Assembly: GCA_947499635.1 (NCBI GenBank)
Contig: CANMPD010000010.1
Coordinates: forward strand, 84,634-148,633
DNA: 64,000 bases
Source: an uncultured Paracoccaceae bacterium
GTDB lineage: Bacteria; Pseudomonadota; Alphaproteobacteria; Rhodobacterales; Rhodobacteraceae
Direction: 5' to 3'
Shown in pieces: positions 19,364-30,566 of the stretch. The translations under genes were made by a program, and so were the position numbers. Every line of letters begins with the position of its first letter. Within the stretch, counting starts at the first letter, position 1. Under the pieces are notes generated by a model that searched no databases, was not told the DNA's origin, and was given only the letters and a program-made list of their open reading frames with translations.

Positions 19364-19972
19364 TTAGTCCAAGGCCGCTAAAAACTTTGTGCAGCGCGCG
19401 TTATAATCCGCGCGTACCTCCAGCGGGGGGCGTAAAATGATGTCAAGGTTTGCAATTACGTCCGGTTTCGGACGTCCGAAAACTTTGCTAGCCTCTGTTT
19501 CGGAAAACCCTGCGATTTGCACGGCTTCCATCCATGCAGAAATTTGATCGGCCCGTTTGATTTTGGCTTTTATGGTTTTAGGCAATGCTGCGGGCAGACC
19601 AAAACGGATATGAATGGCTGACATTAATCGTTTGTCCAGGTCTTCGTATTCGGGTCCAACAGCGACTTTTACAGGGGAAATCATATCTCCGATTACGTAT
19701 TCAGGCGCATCATGCAGTAATGCAGCGAGTTTCCATTTTACGGGAGCATCAGGGTTCATACGTGAAAACAATGTCTCAACCAACAGAGAATGCTCGGCCA
19801 CGGAATAGGCAAAATCCCCCATGGTTTGCCCGTTCCAACGCGCGACAAAGGCCAGCCCATGGGCGATATCCTCTATTTCAATATCTACCGGTGTCGGATC
19901 CAGCAGATCCAAACGGCGCCCAGATAACATACGCTGCCATGCACGTGGTGTTTTAGAGGGCATATTGGACAT
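19364..19972 (-). CDS. HD-domain phosphohydrolase (YfbR-like)
   Basis: A 202-residue HD-superfamily protein. The metal site is formed by the His in YSVAEHSLLV (about 58-67), the His-Asp pair in ALLHDAPEYVIGD (about 84-96), and a later Asp, as in YfbR-type 5'-nucleotidases that dephosphorylate deoxynucleoside monophosphates. The exact substrate cannot be read from the sequence. It is convergent with regA, the stop codons lying 14 bases apart, a position conserved between regA and ahcY in Rhodobacteraceae. Confidence 0.85.
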   Translation of the reverse strand: MSNMPSKTPRAWQRMLSGRRLDLLDPTPVDIEIEDIAHGLAFVARWNGQTMGDFAYSVAEHSLLVETLFSRMNPDAPVKWKLAALLHDAPEYVIGDMISPVKVAVGPEYEDLDKRLMSAIHIRFGLPAALPKTIKAKIKRADQISAWMEAVQIAGFSETEASKVFGRPKPDVIANLDIILRPPLEVRADYNARCTKFLAALD

Positions 19973-20160
19973 CCTATGTTATTGTCGCGAGAATGAATAT
20001 ACGCAGGTCTTGCAGTTCACCCATATACCCAAATTGCACGATATCACTCTATCGTAAAGAATGCCGAAAATTTTAATCCATTTGTCTATCTTCGTTGTCT
20101 GTAAACCTATCGGGTGCTACCTGAGATCTGAAATTTCTCGTACCCAGAACGGAGAACCCA

Positions 20161-21546
20161 ATGGCTGCAGATTATATCGTCAAGGATATCGCGCTTGCTG
20201 AATTCGGACGTAAAGAACTCGATATTGCTGAAACAGAAATGCCAGGCCTCATGGCTCTGCGGTCTGAATATGGCGACAGTAAACCATTAAAAGGCGCACG
20301 TATCGTTGGGTCTTTGCACATGACAATCCAAACTGCGTGTTTGATTGAAACCTTGGTATATCTGGGCGCAGATGTGCGCTGGGCGTCTTGTAACATCTAT
20401 TCCACACAAGACCATGCCGCCGCCGTGATCGCCGAAGGTGGCACACCAGTTTTTGCAATCAAAGGTCAATCGCTTGAGGAACATTGGGATTACCTTGATA
20501 AATCCTTTATGTTTGAGGATGGTCCAAACCTGATCCTTGACGATGGTGGTGATGCAACACTGTACGTTCTACTTGGTGCACGTGCAGAGGCTGGCGAAGA
20601 CGTAATTGCGGTGCCTGAGTCTGAAGAAGAGGAAGTGATCAAAGCACAGATCAAAAAGCGTATGGCAGCAACTCCAGGCTGGTTTACCAAAACGCGCGAT
20701 GCGATCATGGGTGTCTCTGAAGAAACGACAACGGGTGTGCACCGTTTGTACGAACTGCAGAAAAATGGCCAACTCCCGTTTCCTGCGATCAACGTCAACG
20801 ATTCGGTTACCAAGTCCAAGTTCGACAACAAATACGGTTGTAAGGAATCTCTGGTCGATGGGATCCGTCGCGCGACTGACACCATGATGGCGGGTAAAGT
20901 GGCCGTTGTTTGCGGCTATGGCGATGTTGGCAAGGGGTCTGCTGCGTCTCTTGCGGGTGCGGGTGCACGTGTAAAAGTGACCGAGGCAGATCCGATTTGT
21001 GCGCTGCAGGCGGCAATGGACGGATTCGAGGTTGTTCTGCTCGAAGAGTCGCTGGATGCGGATATCTTTATCACGACCACTGGCAACAAAGACATTATTC
21101 GCATCGAGCATATGCGCGAGATGAAGGATATGGCTATCGTTGGAAATATCGGTCACTTCGATAATGAAATTCAGGTGGCGAGCCTTAAGAATCACAAATG
21201 GACCAACATTAAAGATCAAGTTGATATGATCGAGATGCCTTCTGGTAGCCGTATCATTCTGCTGTCTCAGGGCCGTTTGTTGAATCTTGGTAACGCAACG
21301 GGTCACCCATCGTTTGTGATGTCTGCATCCTTTACCAATCAGGTACTTGCGCAGATCGAATTGTTCATCCGTGGCGATGATTACAAAAATGAAGTGTATA
21401 TCTTGCCGAAACATCTGGACGAAAAGGTCGCAGCTTTGCATCTGGATCGTGTGGGTGCAAAGCTAACCAAATTGACCTCAGAACAGGCGTCTTACATCGG
21501 CGTCACCCCCGAGGGTCCGTTCAAGCCGGAACACTATCGCTACTAA
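20161..21546 (+). CDS. ahcY: Adenosylhomocysteinase
   Basis: Hydrolyses S-adenosylhomocysteine to adenosine and homocysteine, relieving product inhibition of methyltransferases. The 461-residue length is normal for the bacterial enzyme with its roughly 40-residue insert. Recognisable features are [14 protein letters not shown] near 51-64, [11 protein letters not shown] near 79-89, the NAD-binding [13 protein letters not shown] near 250-262, and the C-terminal [12 protein letters not shown] with the two residues that reach into the neighbouring subunit. AACGGAG lies upstream of the ATG. A perfect terminator follows, so the gene is monocistronic. I looked for an SAH or SAM-type riboswitch in the 188-base leader and could not identify one. 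Confidence 0.98.
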   Translation: MAADYIVKDIALAEFGRKELDIAETEMPGLMALRSEYGDSKPLKGARIVGSLHMTIQTACLIETLVYLGADVRWASCNIYSTQDHAAAVIAEGGTPVFAIKGQSLEEHWDYLDKSFMFEDGPNLILDDGGDATLYVLLGARAEAGEDVIAVPESEEEEVIKAQIKKRMAATPGWFTKTRDAIMGVSEETTTGVHRLYELQKNGQLPFPAINVNDSVTKSKFDNKYGCKESLVDGIRRATDTMMAGKVAVVCGYGDVGKGSAASLAGAGARVKVTEADPICALQAAMDGFEVVLLEESLDADIFITTTGNKDIIRIEHMREMKDMAIVGNIGHFDNEIQVASLKNHKWTNIKDQVDMIEMPSGSRIILLSQGRLLNLGNATGHPSFVMSASFTNQVLAQIELFIRGDDYKNEVYILPKHLDEKVAALHLDRVGAKLTKLTSEQASYIGVTPEGPFKPEHYRY

Positions 21547-21564
21547 TCGTGGCGAGATTTTGAC

Positions 21565-21604
21565 GAAACAGGGCCCGGTCACATCGTGATCGGGCCCTGT
21601 TTAT
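21565..21604 (+). terminator. Rho-independent terminator of ahcY
   Basis: Ten-pair arms ACAGGGCCCG and CGGGCCCTGT, extended inside by GTCAC/GTGAT, with A-rich left and T-rich right flanks. Confidence 0.92.
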
Positions 21605-21729
21605 ATGTGTGTTAAGGGATTTGTGATTTGATTTTGTTGCGCTTAGATACCATATCGGTGCAGAATCACCGGTACAAGTACATGTGACCGAATCAGTTTC
21701 ATGGCCGCTTGAAAAAGGAGGGAGCCAAT

Positions 21730-22218
21730 ATGTCAGCACTACGTCGCCCTCGGTGGGACTTGGCTGAGGAAAAAGCTTACGAGCTCACAAAGAATATCTC
21801 GTCACCACCCGTCCCAGTGTACGAAATTGCTGAAAGCAGTGGCGTAAATGTTGTGTTTGCTGATTTTGGTGAGCACTCTGAAAGCGTTTCGGGTCTTTGT
21901 GATTTTAGATCGGCTCGGATCTATGTGAACAAATTCGACGGTATCGCACGCCAAACATTTACGATGGCACATGAGTTGGGGCATTGGTTACTTCATAAGG
22001 AAGTGTTTCTTGCTGATCCTGAGAAGTATCCAGTTCTGCCTAGATTCAGTAGTCCTGATTATTCTGATCTGTATGAGAAAGAAGCAAATAAATTTGCAGC
22101 TTGTCTCCTCGTGCCAGATCACTTGCTAAGGCCGGTTCGTGGTGCTTCGGTTGCTGCTCTAGCAGATGCTTTTGGCGTCTCGCGATTAATGATGGAATAT
22201 CGTCTCAAGAATGGCTGA
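21730..22218 (+). CDS. ImmA/IrrE family metallo-endopeptidase
   Basis: A 162-residue zinc peptidase. The metal motif is MAHELGHWLLHK with His81, Glu82 and His85, and Glu118 in YEKEANKFAACLL is the likely third ligand. The C-terminus VAALADAFGVSRLMMEYRLKNG looks like the short helix pair seen in this family. ImmA-like enzymes cleave repressors such as ImmR, or act with Xre antitoxins; here no Xre-type gene is adjacent. The start is the ATG at 21730 preceded by AAGGAGGGAG; an upstream TTG frame is not supported. The 3' end overlaps the next gene by eight bases, so both are made from one transcript. Confidence 0.9.
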   Translation: MSALRRPRWDLAEEKAYELTKNISSPPVPVYEIAESSGVNVVFADFGEHSESVSGLCDFRSARIYVNKFDGIARQTFTMAHELGHWLLHKEVFLADPEKYPVLPRFSSPDYSDLYEKEANKFAACLLVPDHLLRPVRGASVAALADAFGVSRLMMEYRLKNG

Positions 22219-22633
22219 TACTTCAAAACCTTCTGAAGGCAAGGATAAAGTCCTGCCCAATTCAGGGGACGTTTTGAGCGCAATTAGTAGTGCTTCGCCG
22301 ACCAACTCCGAGAATAGTCAAGATGAGCGCCAGTTTGTGCGTAAGTTTGATGATCGCGCAATACGTGCTGGGGTTCAGTACGAACATCTTCTTGGCGTTA
22401 AGCAACATTATACTCAAAAAGGGAAATGGTCGATTTTCCTGATGTCCGCTGTCGGTGGAATGCTGCTTTTTCAGTCGATACTACTTGTATGCGTAGGCCT
22501 TGGTTGGATGTCATTCGAAAATTATGAATGGTTGCTGCCTGCGTTATTGGTACAAAATCTCGGTCAGGTTATAGGGCTAGCGGTTTTTGCTGTGAAATAC
22601 TTGTTTAGTGATATCAGTACGCAAGGCCACTGA
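22211..22633 (+). CDS. Small membrane protein, unknown, coupled to ImmA/IrrE peptidase
   Basis: A 140-residue protein I do not recognise. The first 60 residues are polar (MADTSKPSEGKDKVL...), followed by two membrane segments at about 73-98 and 107-131 and a short charged tail. Its ATG lies eight bases inside the end of the peptidase gene, so the two are translationally coupled and probably work together. This layout resembles pairs in which a soluble peptidase acts with a membrane anchor or substrate, but nothing in the sequence proves that. Confidence 0.75.
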   Translation: MADTSKPSEGKDKVLPNSGDVLSAISSASPTNSENSQDERQFVRKFDDRAIRAGVQYEHLLGVKQHYTQKGKWSIFLMSAVGGMLLFQSILLVCVGLGWMSFENYEWLLPALLVQNLGQVIGLAVFAVKYLFSDISTQGH

Positions 22634-22663
22634 TGTGACCTCACATTTTAGTTAGCCGACAGC

Positions 22664-23128
22664 TCACCCCCGCCCGCGATAAGGTGGGACGCCTTGATCC
22701 GGGATCCATACACCTTCGGGCATAGGGCCAGTGTGCCAGAAAACATCAATTGGAATGCCTCCGCGTGGGTACCAATACCCGCCAATACGTAGCCATTGTG
22801 GATCTAGGAAGTCTGCTAAACGTCGCCCGATGGAAACGGTGCAGTCTTCGTGAAAGGCGCCGTGGTTGCGAAATGATCCTAAAAACAGTTTTAAAGACTT
22901 ACTCTCGACCAAAAATTCCCCGGGTACATAGTCAATGACCAGATGCGCAAAGTCTGGTTGACCAGTCATCGGGCAAAGGGATGTGAATTCGGGTGCGACG
23001 AAGCGCACGTTATAAGCCGTATCAGCTTGCGGATTCTGCACGCGCTCCAGTACGGCATTTTCGGGTGATGTTGGTAGAACTGTGTCACCACCCAGTTGCT
23101 TTAGATCGCTGTAAATAGACTCTGACAT
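22664..23128 (-). CDS. queF: NADPH-dependent 7-cyano-7-deazaguanine reductase QueF
   Basis: Reduces preQ0 to preQ1 in the queuosine pathway. The 154-residue protein is the short, unimodular type. Cys52 in [13 protein letters not shown] is the nucleophile that forms the thioimide with preQ0, Asp59 is the acid, and [20 protein letters not shown] (75-94) is the NADPH-binding QueF motif. Last gene of a minus-strand cluster with queE, queD and queC, 15 bases after queE. Confidence 0.97.
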   Translation of the reverse strand: MSESIYSDLKQLGGDTVLPTSPENAVLERVQNPQADTAYNVRFVAPEFTSLCPMTGQPDFAHLVIDYVPGEFLVESKSLKLFLGSFRNHGAFHEDCTVSIGRRLADFLDPQWLRIGGYWYPRGGIPIDVFWHTGPMPEGVWIPDQGVPPYRGRG

Positions 23129-23143
23129 TGGGAAATCTCCTGT

Positions 23144-23851
23144 TTAGACACCGCGTTTGTTGCCCCATAGCAAGACATGTAGTTGTGGGAGAATACGCGG
23201 GGTGAACCAACGATCTTGGGTCACTTTATCGACCAACCATAACATCCGGTCAAGACTGTCTTGGGTTTCAATGGGGGTGTCGGGGTCCACATCGGGGTTA
23301 CCCGGCTGTAAATAGAGCGGTAAGTGCGGGTAGCGCGCAGATGCAGTTTTGGCCCATTCATAATCCTTGTCGTCAAAGATTACGATTTTCATGATAGTTT
23401 CAGGTGCACTGCCCGCGTGCTCCAGGCAGGTATTAAAAGCATCCCAGTCTACAACTTGCTGGCTGCTAGGCGGTTTGGGGCTAAGAACAAGGGTATCCAA
23501 ATCCGCAAACCATGGTTTTGAAATCGAACCTTGTGTTTCACAAGCAAAGCGATAACCTTCGGCTTTGCCGCGTGCGATTACGGGCGCAAAAGGTTGAATC
23601 GCTGGATTGCCTCCTGATAACGAAACAGTCAGGGGCACGCCGCCAGATAAGTCACGTATTTTGTCCCAGATCTGATCCGGAGACATTGCGATCCATTCGT
23701 TGCGAAATTCACTGTCGACGGCATGAAGACTGTCGCACCAACTGCAGCGGTAATCGCATCCCCCGGTACGTACAAAGACAGTAGGCTCGCCGATCAACGT
23801 ACCTTCGCCTTGAATTGTAGGGCCAAAGATTTCAGCTATGCGAAGCTTCAT
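23144..23851 (-). CDS. queE: 7-carboxy-7-deazaguanine synthase QueE
   Basis: Radical SAM enzyme that contracts 6-carboxytetrahydropterin to 7-carboxy-7-deazaguanine. The 235-residue protein has the iron-sulfur motif [13 protein letters not shown] with Cys32, Cys36 and Cys39, preceded by [15 protein letters not shown], and a VSLSGGNPA strand that helps bind SAM. The start overlaps the queD stop by four bases. Confidence 0.96.
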   Translation of the reverse strand: MKLRIAEIFGPTIQGEGTLIGEPTVFVRTGGCDYRCSWCDSLHAVDSEFRNEWIAMSPDQIWDKIRDLSGGVPLTVSLSGGNPAIQPFAPVIARGKAEGYRFACETQGSISKPWFADLDTLVLSPKPPSSQQVVDWDAFNTCLEHAGSAPETIMKIVIFDDKDYEWAKTASARYPHLPLYLQPGNPDVDPDTPIETQDSLDRMLWLVDKVTQDRWFTPRILPQLHVLLWGNKRGV

Positions 23852-24207
23852 GATTTTGGACGGTACTCAGCCCAAGATTTCGGAGTTTCCTGCACGCGCA
23901 CAGCGCAAGTTTGCGACCAGCGCTCTTTGCACCATGTGTAGAAATGGTAGGCGACGTTTTCGGTCGACGGGGGGATATCCATGACGTCATTCAGATGACG
24001 GTGATCGAACTCTTCGTCGATATAATCGCGCAGCAGCTTGAGCTCGTGAAAATCAATGATAAAGCCGTGTTCGTCCAACGTTTCGCTCTCTAGCTCAATC
24101 ATGACGATATAGTTGTGCCCGTGCATATTTCGACATTTGTGGCCTTGAGGCAGAGTCGTCAGGTGATGCGAGGCGCAAAAGTGGAATTCTTTGCTGATAC
24201 GGAACAT
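23848..24207 (-). CDS. queD: 6-carboxy-5,6,7,8-tetrahydropterin synthase QueD
   Basis: PTPS-like enzyme converting 7,8-dihydroneopterin triphosphate to 6-carboxytetrahydropterin. The start chosen is the ATG at 24207, giving 119 residues ([15 protein letters not shown]); the longer frame to 24246 lies inside queC. Zinc ligands are in SHHL (14-15) and MHGHNY (His29, His31), and Cys25 in [10 protein letters not shown] is the catalytic cysteine. The start overlaps the queC stop by one base and the stop overlaps queE. Confidence 0.95.
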   Translation of the reverse strand: MFRISKEFHFCASHHLTTLPQGHKCRNMHGHNYIVMIELESETLDEHGFIIDFHELKLLRDYIDEEFDHRHLNDVMDIPPSTENVAYHFYTWCKERWSQTCAVRVQETPKSWAEYRPKS

Positions 24208-24914
24208 TATTCTGTCTCCTCGGCGTTTTCGATGGCTTCGCGCCAAAAATCAGGATCGGCATAGACGGTGGGATCCATTACACCTGCAAGGTGAAAGGCT
24301 TCGCGGCGCTCGACGCAGGTTCCACAGCGCCCACAGTGGGTTTCGCCGCCCTTATAGCAGGACCAGGTTTGTGCAAAGGGTGTGTTCACCCGCGCGCCTT
24401 CGGTCACGATATCTGCTTTTGAACGATGCACGAATGGTGTCACCAAAGATACATCCGCATACCCATCGAGCGCTTCGCGCTGCATTTTGTCGAAAGCTTC
24501 GGTAAAGCCTGGGCGACAGTCGGGGTATATAAAGTGATCGCCCCCATGCACAGCTGTTGCCACACCCGTGTCACCATTGGCTGCTGCAATTCCATAAGCA
24601 ATTGTCAACATGATGGCATTTCGGTTTGGAACAACCGTAATTTTCATGGAGTCTTCGGCATAGTGCCCATCGGGTACATCGATATCATCCGTCAGTGCAG
24701 AACCGGTGAGCGATGCACCTATGGTGCGCATATCAATGATATGGTGAGGAACATTCAGGCGGACCGCGCATGCGGCAGCAAAATCTAGCTCCTTACGATG
24801 GCGTTGGCCATAATCAAAGGAAACCAAACGGGACAGCTCCCCTTTGGCGGCAAGTGAGTGGGCTAAAGATACGGAATCAAGCCCGCCCGAGCAGATTACA
24901 ATTATTTTCATCAT
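24207..24914 (-). CDS. queC: 7-cyano-7-deazaguanine synthase QueC
   Basis: ATP-dependent enzyme that turns 7-carboxy-7-deazaguanine into preQ0. The start at 24914 (MMKIIVICSGGLDS, 235 residues) has AAGGA just upstream; a longer frame to 25019 is not supported. The PP-loop is SGGLDS (9-14), and the C-terminal zinc site is formed by CYKGGETHCGRCGTC. First gene of queC-queD-queE-queF. I looked for a preQ1 riboswitch in the 257-base divergent region before it and could not recognise one. Confidence 0.96.
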   Translation of the reverse strand: MMKIIVICSGGLDSVSLAHSLAAKGELSRLVSFDYGQRHRKELDFAAACAVRLNVPHHIIDMRTIGASLTGSALTDDIDVPDGHYAEDSMKITVVPNRNAIMLTIAYGIAAANGDTGVATAVHGGDHFIYPDCRPGFTEAFDKMQREALDGYADVSLVTPFVHRSKADIVTEGARVNTPFAQTWSCYKGGETHCGRCGTCVERREAFHLAGVMDPTVYADPDFWREAIENAEETE

Positions 24915-25171
24915 GTCAGTCCTTGTTTTGATGACCGGGTAGGCTGCGACCGGTGCAGGGGCATTAGACCACGTATGTAGAAAATTCCACCACAAAACGT
25001 ACAAAATTGTGCCCGACATACGTGAGTGTTGATTTTAGGTTGAGTTCTACACCTCATGGGTGATGCGATTTTTGAAAAATACCCCTTTGTACGATGTGAA
25101 ATTCACTTTAGCGTGTGGTGAATATATCATTTTACCGCTGACAACAGCACACCTGACGGGAGAGACCAAGT

Positions 25172-25513
25172 ATGGGAAAGCGTGATGACCTGATTGCAAA
25201 GTACGCCGACGATTTGAAATCTAAGTGCGATATGGCACCGGATATGGATTTGTTGACCAAAGTGACCATCGGCTGTGGTCCTGCGATCTATAATGCGGAT
25301 GCGTCGACGGTTGCAGGCAGTGACCCAAGCGAACTGGAAACCGTTAAAAACAATTTTCTCATCAAAAAGCTAGGTCTCAAAGACGGTCCGGAATTGATGA
25401 ATGCCATTACAAAAGTAATTGAAATATATGGTAAGTCCGAGCGCAACAAATACCGTGCGGTTATTTACTATATGTTAACCAAGCATTTCGGCAAAGAATC
25501 TGTCTACGGTTAA
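25172..25513 (+). CDS. DUF2853 family protein
   Basis: A small soluble alpha-helical protein of 113 residues (MGKRDDLIAKYADDL, KVTIGCGPAIYNADAS, YYMLTKHFGKESVYG) that matches the DUF2853 group as I know it. No catalytic motif is visible and the function is unknown. Good Shine-Dalgarno GGGAGA before the ATG. Divergent from queC with its own leader. Confidence 0.85.
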   Translation: MGKRDDLIAKYADDLKSKCDMAPDMDLLTKVTIGCGPAIYNADASTVAGSDPSELETVKNNFLIKKLGLKDGPELMNAITKVIEIYGKSERNKYRAVIYYMLTKHFGKESVYG

Positions 25514-25537
25514 GTCTAGCAAACTGCATGAATAGAA

Positions 25538-25560
25538 AATCCCTACGGGTCGTGGGGATT
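25538..25560 (+). terminator. Hairpin between DUF2853 and EVE genes
   Basis: AATCCCTACG and CGTGGGGATT pair around a GGT loop. The T tract is short on both strands, so this may be a weak bidirectional terminator for the two convergent genes. Confidence 0.5.
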
Positions 25561-25562
25561 AT

Positions 25563-25985
25563 TCAATTTGCTTTAGTTCGACCCAATGCGCATATAATAT
25601 GCCACTGTTCTTCACTTACAGGCTGGACCGAGAGACGTGGACTTTTGACCAGCGCCATGTCTGTCAATGCGGGATCAGATTTGATTTGATCCAAGGTCAC
25701 GGATTGTTCAAAACCTCGTACGGCTTTGATATCTACACAGTCCCAGCGTGGATCGTCTGCTTTGCTATCGGGGTGAGATTCGGCGCAGATTTCAACGATG
25801 CCGACGACCGATTTTTCCTTTTGGGAATGATAGAAAAACCCACGATCGCCCAGTTTCATGGCGCGCATAAAGTTGCGCGCCTGATAGTTGCGTACGCCAT
25901 CCCATTCCTCGCCCGTGTTACCTTTGGCAACTTGGTCGTCCCAACTCCAGGTTGAGGGTTCGGATTTGAACAGCCAATATGCCAT
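25563..25985 (-). CDS. EVE domain protein
   Basis: EVE is a PUA/YTH-like fold that binds modified nucleotides in DNA or RNA. The 140-residue protein starts MAYWLFKSEPSTWSWDD and contains WDGVRNYQARNFMRAMKLGDRGFFYHS, a typical EVE signature, then a C-terminal KSPRLSVQPVSEEQW. The ATG at 25985 overlaps the stop of the YciI-like gene by one base, which favours it over the in-frame ATG at 26006. Target modification is unknown. Confidence 0.92.
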   Translation of the reverse strand: MAYWLFKSEPSTWSWDDQVAKGNTGEEWDGVRNYQARNFMRAMKLGDRGFFYHSQKEKSVVGIVEICAESHPDSKADDPRWDCVDIKAVRGFEQSVTLDQIKSDPALTDMALVKSPRLSVQPVSEEQWHIICALGRTKAN

Positions 25986-26257
25986 CAGCCGATAACTTTT
26001 TTCCAAGTGATCAGCTCAACAGCTTCAAATAGGCCTGCCTTGGCATAGGGATCAGCCGCGGCCCAGTCATTTGCAGCCGCCATATCTTTGACATCTAATA
26101 TGATGAGCGACCCAACCATGGCACCGTCTTGATCCAGTAAAGGGCCAGCCTGCGCAACAACACCGGTTCTGTCGATGTAGGCGAGGTGATCGGCGCGGTT
26201 GTCCAATCGAGTTTGCAGATGGTCGGGTTTATCGCGGGCGATCAATGCAACAAGCAT
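25985..26257 (-). CDS. YCII-related (YciI-like) protein
   Basis: A 90-residue protein of the YCII fold, with the conserved His in RADHLAYI near residue 24 and an Asp in ADPYAKAGLF near 70, which form the proposed active-site pair. Exact reaction unknown. It sits one base after the stop of gpsA, within the run tsaD-gpsA-yciI-EVE, all in one direction with minimal spacing, the usual order in this family of bacteria. Confidence 0.9.
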   Translation of the reverse strand: MLVALIARDKPDHLQTRLDNRADHLAYIDRTGVVAQAGPLLDQDGAMVGSLIILDVKDMAAANDWAAADPYAKAGLFEAVELITWKKVIG

Positions 26258-26258
26258 T

Positions 26259-27221
26259 TTATTCCTCTTTTAATGGTCTTTTAAACAAATGCTCTGCAGC
26301 TTGGGTGATCGTCAAGTTCTGTTCAACCAAATTGGTTACTGTTTGCGTGATTGGCATGTCTAAATTTGCATTTTGAGCGTATTTCGCCACGGCTTTGGCA
26401 GTTGCGGCACCTTCGACTGTGATGGTTGGATCAAATTTCTGATTGCGCCCCAAGGCAAGGCCCAGTCTGAAATTGCGCGACTGTTCTGATGCACAAGTAA
26501 GCGTTAGGTCGCCAAACCCGGATAAGCCTGCCAGTGTTTGGGGGTGGCCACCTTTGTGTTGAGCAAGGCGGTTCATCTCGGCAAAGCCACGGGTCATCAG
26601 GGCGGCACGTGCGCTCTCGCCTAATCCCGCGCCAATAACGGCGCCGCAAGCAATAGCAATAACATTTTTCAATGCGCCGCCCAATTCCGCCCCGATCACG
26701 TCTTGTGTACGGTAAAGGCGCAAATTCTCAGTAGATAACTTGGCTTGTAAGGACGTGCCGTGAACTTCATTTGCGCAGGCGAGGGTCAGTGCAGTGGGTA
26801 GTCCTTTGGCAATATCGGATGCAAAGCTTGGTCCGGTTAATATTGCGGGGCTGGCTGACGTAATACAATCTTGGATTAGTGCGACAGGCCCCATGCCACT
26901 GGAGATTTCTACCCCTTTGCTGCAGGCAACAAGCGGTTTTCCGGCTAGCAAGGTTTGATGCGCGCTGAGGAACGCGCGTAGCCTTTGAAGGGGCAGAGCG
27001 AGTAAAATTACATCAGATTTGCAGGACTGTCTCAGGTCGTCACTGACATGTAGCATATCTGGAAAACCTGCCTCAGGTAATCGTAATGCATTTTCGCGTT
27101 GTTGCGCCATTTGTGTGACATGATCGGCATTTCGGGCCCATAGGGTTACAGGCGTATTTTTTGCAAGAGAAATAGCCAAAGCGGTGCCAAAGGCTCCTGC
27201 GCCTAAGACTGCTATACTCAT
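26259..27221 (-). CDS. gpsA: Glycerol-3-phosphate dehydrogenase [NAD(P)+]
   Basis: Reduces dihydroxyacetone phosphate to sn-glycerol 3-phosphate for phospholipid synthesis. The 320-residue protein begins with the Rossmann motif [16 protein letters not shown] (4-19), has CSKGVE near 100 and the catalytic-lysine motif [13 protein letters not shown] near 180-192. The ATG overlaps the tsaD stop by four bases. Confidence 0.97.
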   Translation of the reverse strand: MSIAVLGAGAFGTALAISLAKNTPVTLWARNADHVTQMAQQRENALRLPEAGFPDMLHVSDDLRQSCKSDVILLALPLQRLRAFLSAHQTLLAGKPLVACSKGVEISSGMGPVALIQDCITSASPAILTGPSFASDIAKGLPTALTLACANEVHGTSLQAKLSTENLRLYRTQDVIGAELGGALKNVIAIACGAVIGAGLGESARAALMTRGFAEMNRLAQHKGGHPQTLAGLSGFGDLTLTCASEQSRNFRLGLALGRNQKFDPTITVEGAATAKAVAKYAQNANLDMPITQTVTNLVEQNLTITQAAEHLFKRPLKEE

Positions 27222-28315
27222 GCTTTGGCGCCTTTTTTCCCGCTGCCTAGTAGCGCTGGGCTGGTTTTATCCAATGGCCAACGTGGGCGCGCTGTTAGAT
27301 CCAGACCGTCGCGTCCTCCCATATCAAATCGCTCAAGCCCTGCGTAGGCAATCATTGCGGCGTTATCTGTACATAGGGCAAGCGGCGGGGCGGTAAAGGC
27401 GGTGTTCAGCTGCGCACATAGGTCAGTCAAACCTGTACGAATGGCGGTATTTGCTGCAACACCACCTGCAACAGCGAGGGTTGGTTGGTTTGGGTTTTCC
27501 TCGAAGTATAATCCTAAGGCACGGCGGGTTTTTGCAACCAATACATCGACCACCGCGGCTTGAAAGCCCGCACATAGATCTGCACGATCTTGGCGTGTCA
27601 GTCCGCCTTTTTCGGCAACGATTTGATCCCGAGCTCGCAGAAGGGCGGTCTTCAGACCTGAAAACGACAGGTTGCAGTCTTTGCGATCTAGCAAGGGGCG
27701 TGGAAAACGGATGCGTTTGGGGTCGCCGTTTTGGGCCTCGGCTTGTACGGAGGGGCCGCCAGGTTGCGGCAGGCCTAGCAGGCGTGCGGTTTTATCAAAG
27801 GCTTCGCCGGGTGCGTCATCAATTGTGCCACCTAAGCGGGTGAAATCTTCGGGACCGCGTGCGATCAGATATTGGCAGTGCCCGCCAGAGACCAGCAACA
27901 TTAGGTAAGGATAGGCAATCCTATCAGTCAAACGTGGGGTCAAAGCATGGCCGGCCAAATGGTTCACCCCGATCAGCGGCAGGTCACGTGCGGCTGCGAT
28001 CCCTTTGGCGCACATGACGCCTGACATCACACCACCGATTAATCCTGGGCCAGCGGTGACAGCAATGGCGTCGATATCATCCAATGACAGGTTTGCGGTG
28101 TTTAGAGCCTCAATCACACAGAGATCGAGTTTTTCAGCATGTGCGCGTGCGGCAATCTCGGGCACCACGCCACCATATGCACTGTGCAAATCGGTTTGGC
28201 CGTAGACAACATTTGACAGAATTTCTGCGGGAGCCTGTCCAGTTTGGCGCACAACCGCAGCCGCTGTATCATCACAGCTGCTTTCTAATCCGAGAATGGT
28301 GCGGGTTTGCGTCAT
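27218..28315 (-). CDS. tsaD: tRNA N6-adenosine threonylcarbamoyltransferase TsaD
   Basis: Catalytic subunit of the t6A complex, transferring threonylcarbamoyl from its AMP adduct to A37. The 365-residue protein opens with [15 protein letters not shown], has the iron-binding histidines in [10 protein letters not shown], the nucleotide-binding SGGHCQYL, and [14 protein letters not shown] near the C-terminal third. Its partner TsaE is encoded at 14.4 kb. First gene of tsaD-gpsA-yciI-EVE; divergent from hemD. Confidence 0.97.
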   Translation of the reverse strand: MTQTRTILGLESSCDDTAAAVVRQTGQAPAEILSNVVYGQTDLHSAYGGVVPEIAARAHAEKLDLCVIEALNTANLSLDDIDAIAVTAGPGLIGGVMSGVMCAKGIAAARDLPLIGVNHLAGHALTPRLTDRIAYPYLMLLVSGGHCQYLIARGPEDFTRLGGTIDDAPGEAFDKTARLLGLPQPGGPSVQAEAQNGDPKRIRFPRPLLDRKDCNLSFSGLKTALLRARDQIVAEKGGLTRQDRADLCAGFQAAVVDVLVAKTRRALGLYFEENPNQPTLAVAGGVAANTAIRTGLTDLCAQLNTAFTAPPLALCTDNAAMIAYAGLERFDMGGRDGLDLTARPRWPLDKTSPALLGSGKKGAKA

Positions 28316-28400
28316 TGATCCTACCGTTGCATCCTAGTTTGTGCGGGGCTACCACCGATATGTGCGCTAAACAATCCCGAGCAACACCAATGAGGTGCGA

Positions 28401-29129
28401 ATGGAAAAGCCCAAGGCCGTTTTATTGCTGACTCGCCCTGATGTAGGGAATGCCCGATTTCGGGCTCAGTTATCGCGGGAACTGCGGTCACATCTTCTAA
28501 TTATTGAGCACCCACTGATCACGATTACGCCACTTGTGACGTCATTGGATTTAAGCGGTACGGATAGGGTGATTTTTACCTCGCAAACTGCGGTTCAGGC
28601 GGCGTCTAATTTGACGGATCAACGTGTACCTTCCTTTTGTGTTGGTCGGCAGACAACCAAAGCGGCTTGCCAGGCAGGGTGGCGTGCCAAAATGCTAGGC
28701 CTAGACAGTGCTGCACTTGTTGAGGCGCTTCTAACCCGTCCTTTGGTTGATCATATATTGCATTTACGCGGTGCGCACACACGTGGAAACATAGTGTCGA
28801 AACTCGTTTCAGCTGGGTATCACTGCGATGAAGTTGCGATTTATGATCAGGTGCTACAGCCGATATCGCAAGACGTTTTAGACCTGCTTACCAGTGAGAC
28901 ACCGGTTATTGTGCCACTTTTTTCACCACGGGCCGCGCAATATTTTGCAGAAAATACGCCACAAGCGCGAAATTTGACCTTAATTGCACTAAGTGATGCG
29001 GTCGCAGCCCCCTTGCAGAGCTTGCATTATGAGGCGCTACACGTAAGTAAAATACCTGAAGCTGTCGCAATGGTGGATATTTTAACGAATATTGTCGCGC
29101 AATCACCGGGGTCCCAAGCTTTGGGTTGA
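28401..29129 (+). CDS. hemD: Uroporphyrinogen-III synthase
   Basis: Cyclises hydroxymethylbilane with inversion of ring D in heme, siroheme and corrin biosynthesis. HemD is poorly conserved, but the 242-residue length, the start VLLLTRPDVGNARFR, the segment VIFTSQTAVQA near 55-65, FCVGRQTTKAAC near 77-88, LHLRGAHTRG near 116-125 and VPLFSPRAAQYF near 170-181 fit the family. The ATG at 28401 with GAGG five bases upstream is preferred to the GTG at 28395. The hemD - mitofilin-like - HemY-like order supports the call. Confidence 0.88.
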   Translation: MEKPKAVLLLTRPDVGNARFRAQLSRELRSHLLIIEHPLITITPLVTSLDLSGTDRVIFTSQTAVQAASNLTDQRVPSFCVGRQTTKAACQAGWRAKMLGLDSAALVEALLTRPLVDHILHLRGAHTRGNIVSKLVSAGYHCDEVAIYDQVLQPISQDVLDLLTSETPVIVPLFSPRAAQYFAENTPQARNLTLIALSDAVAAPLQSLHYEALHVSKIPEAVAMVDILTNIVAQSPGSQALG

Positions 29130-29200
29130 GCGGCACAAGAGCGCGCACTAGAGATAGACTAGCGCAAGCTAAAGTTTTCAAGGAATCGGGGGTGCCCACA

Positions 29201-30553
<1,353 letters not shown>

Positions 30554-30566
30554 GGACGCCGCTACT

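Noticed and set aside
19973..20160. Possible SAH or SAM riboswitch before ahcY
   Set aside because: Known SAH and SAM-family core sequences are not found; only a weak hairpin around 20120-20145.
20569..21441. Long minus-strand open frame of 290 codons across ahcY
   Set aside because: Antisense shadow of a clear adenosylhomocysteinase; histidine- and arginine-rich composition typical of such shadows.
24915..25171. Possible preQ1 riboswitch before queC
   Set aside because: The 257-base region does not show the preQ1-I consensus or a comparable pseudoknot; only a small ACCGG/CCGGT pairing near the ribosome binding site.
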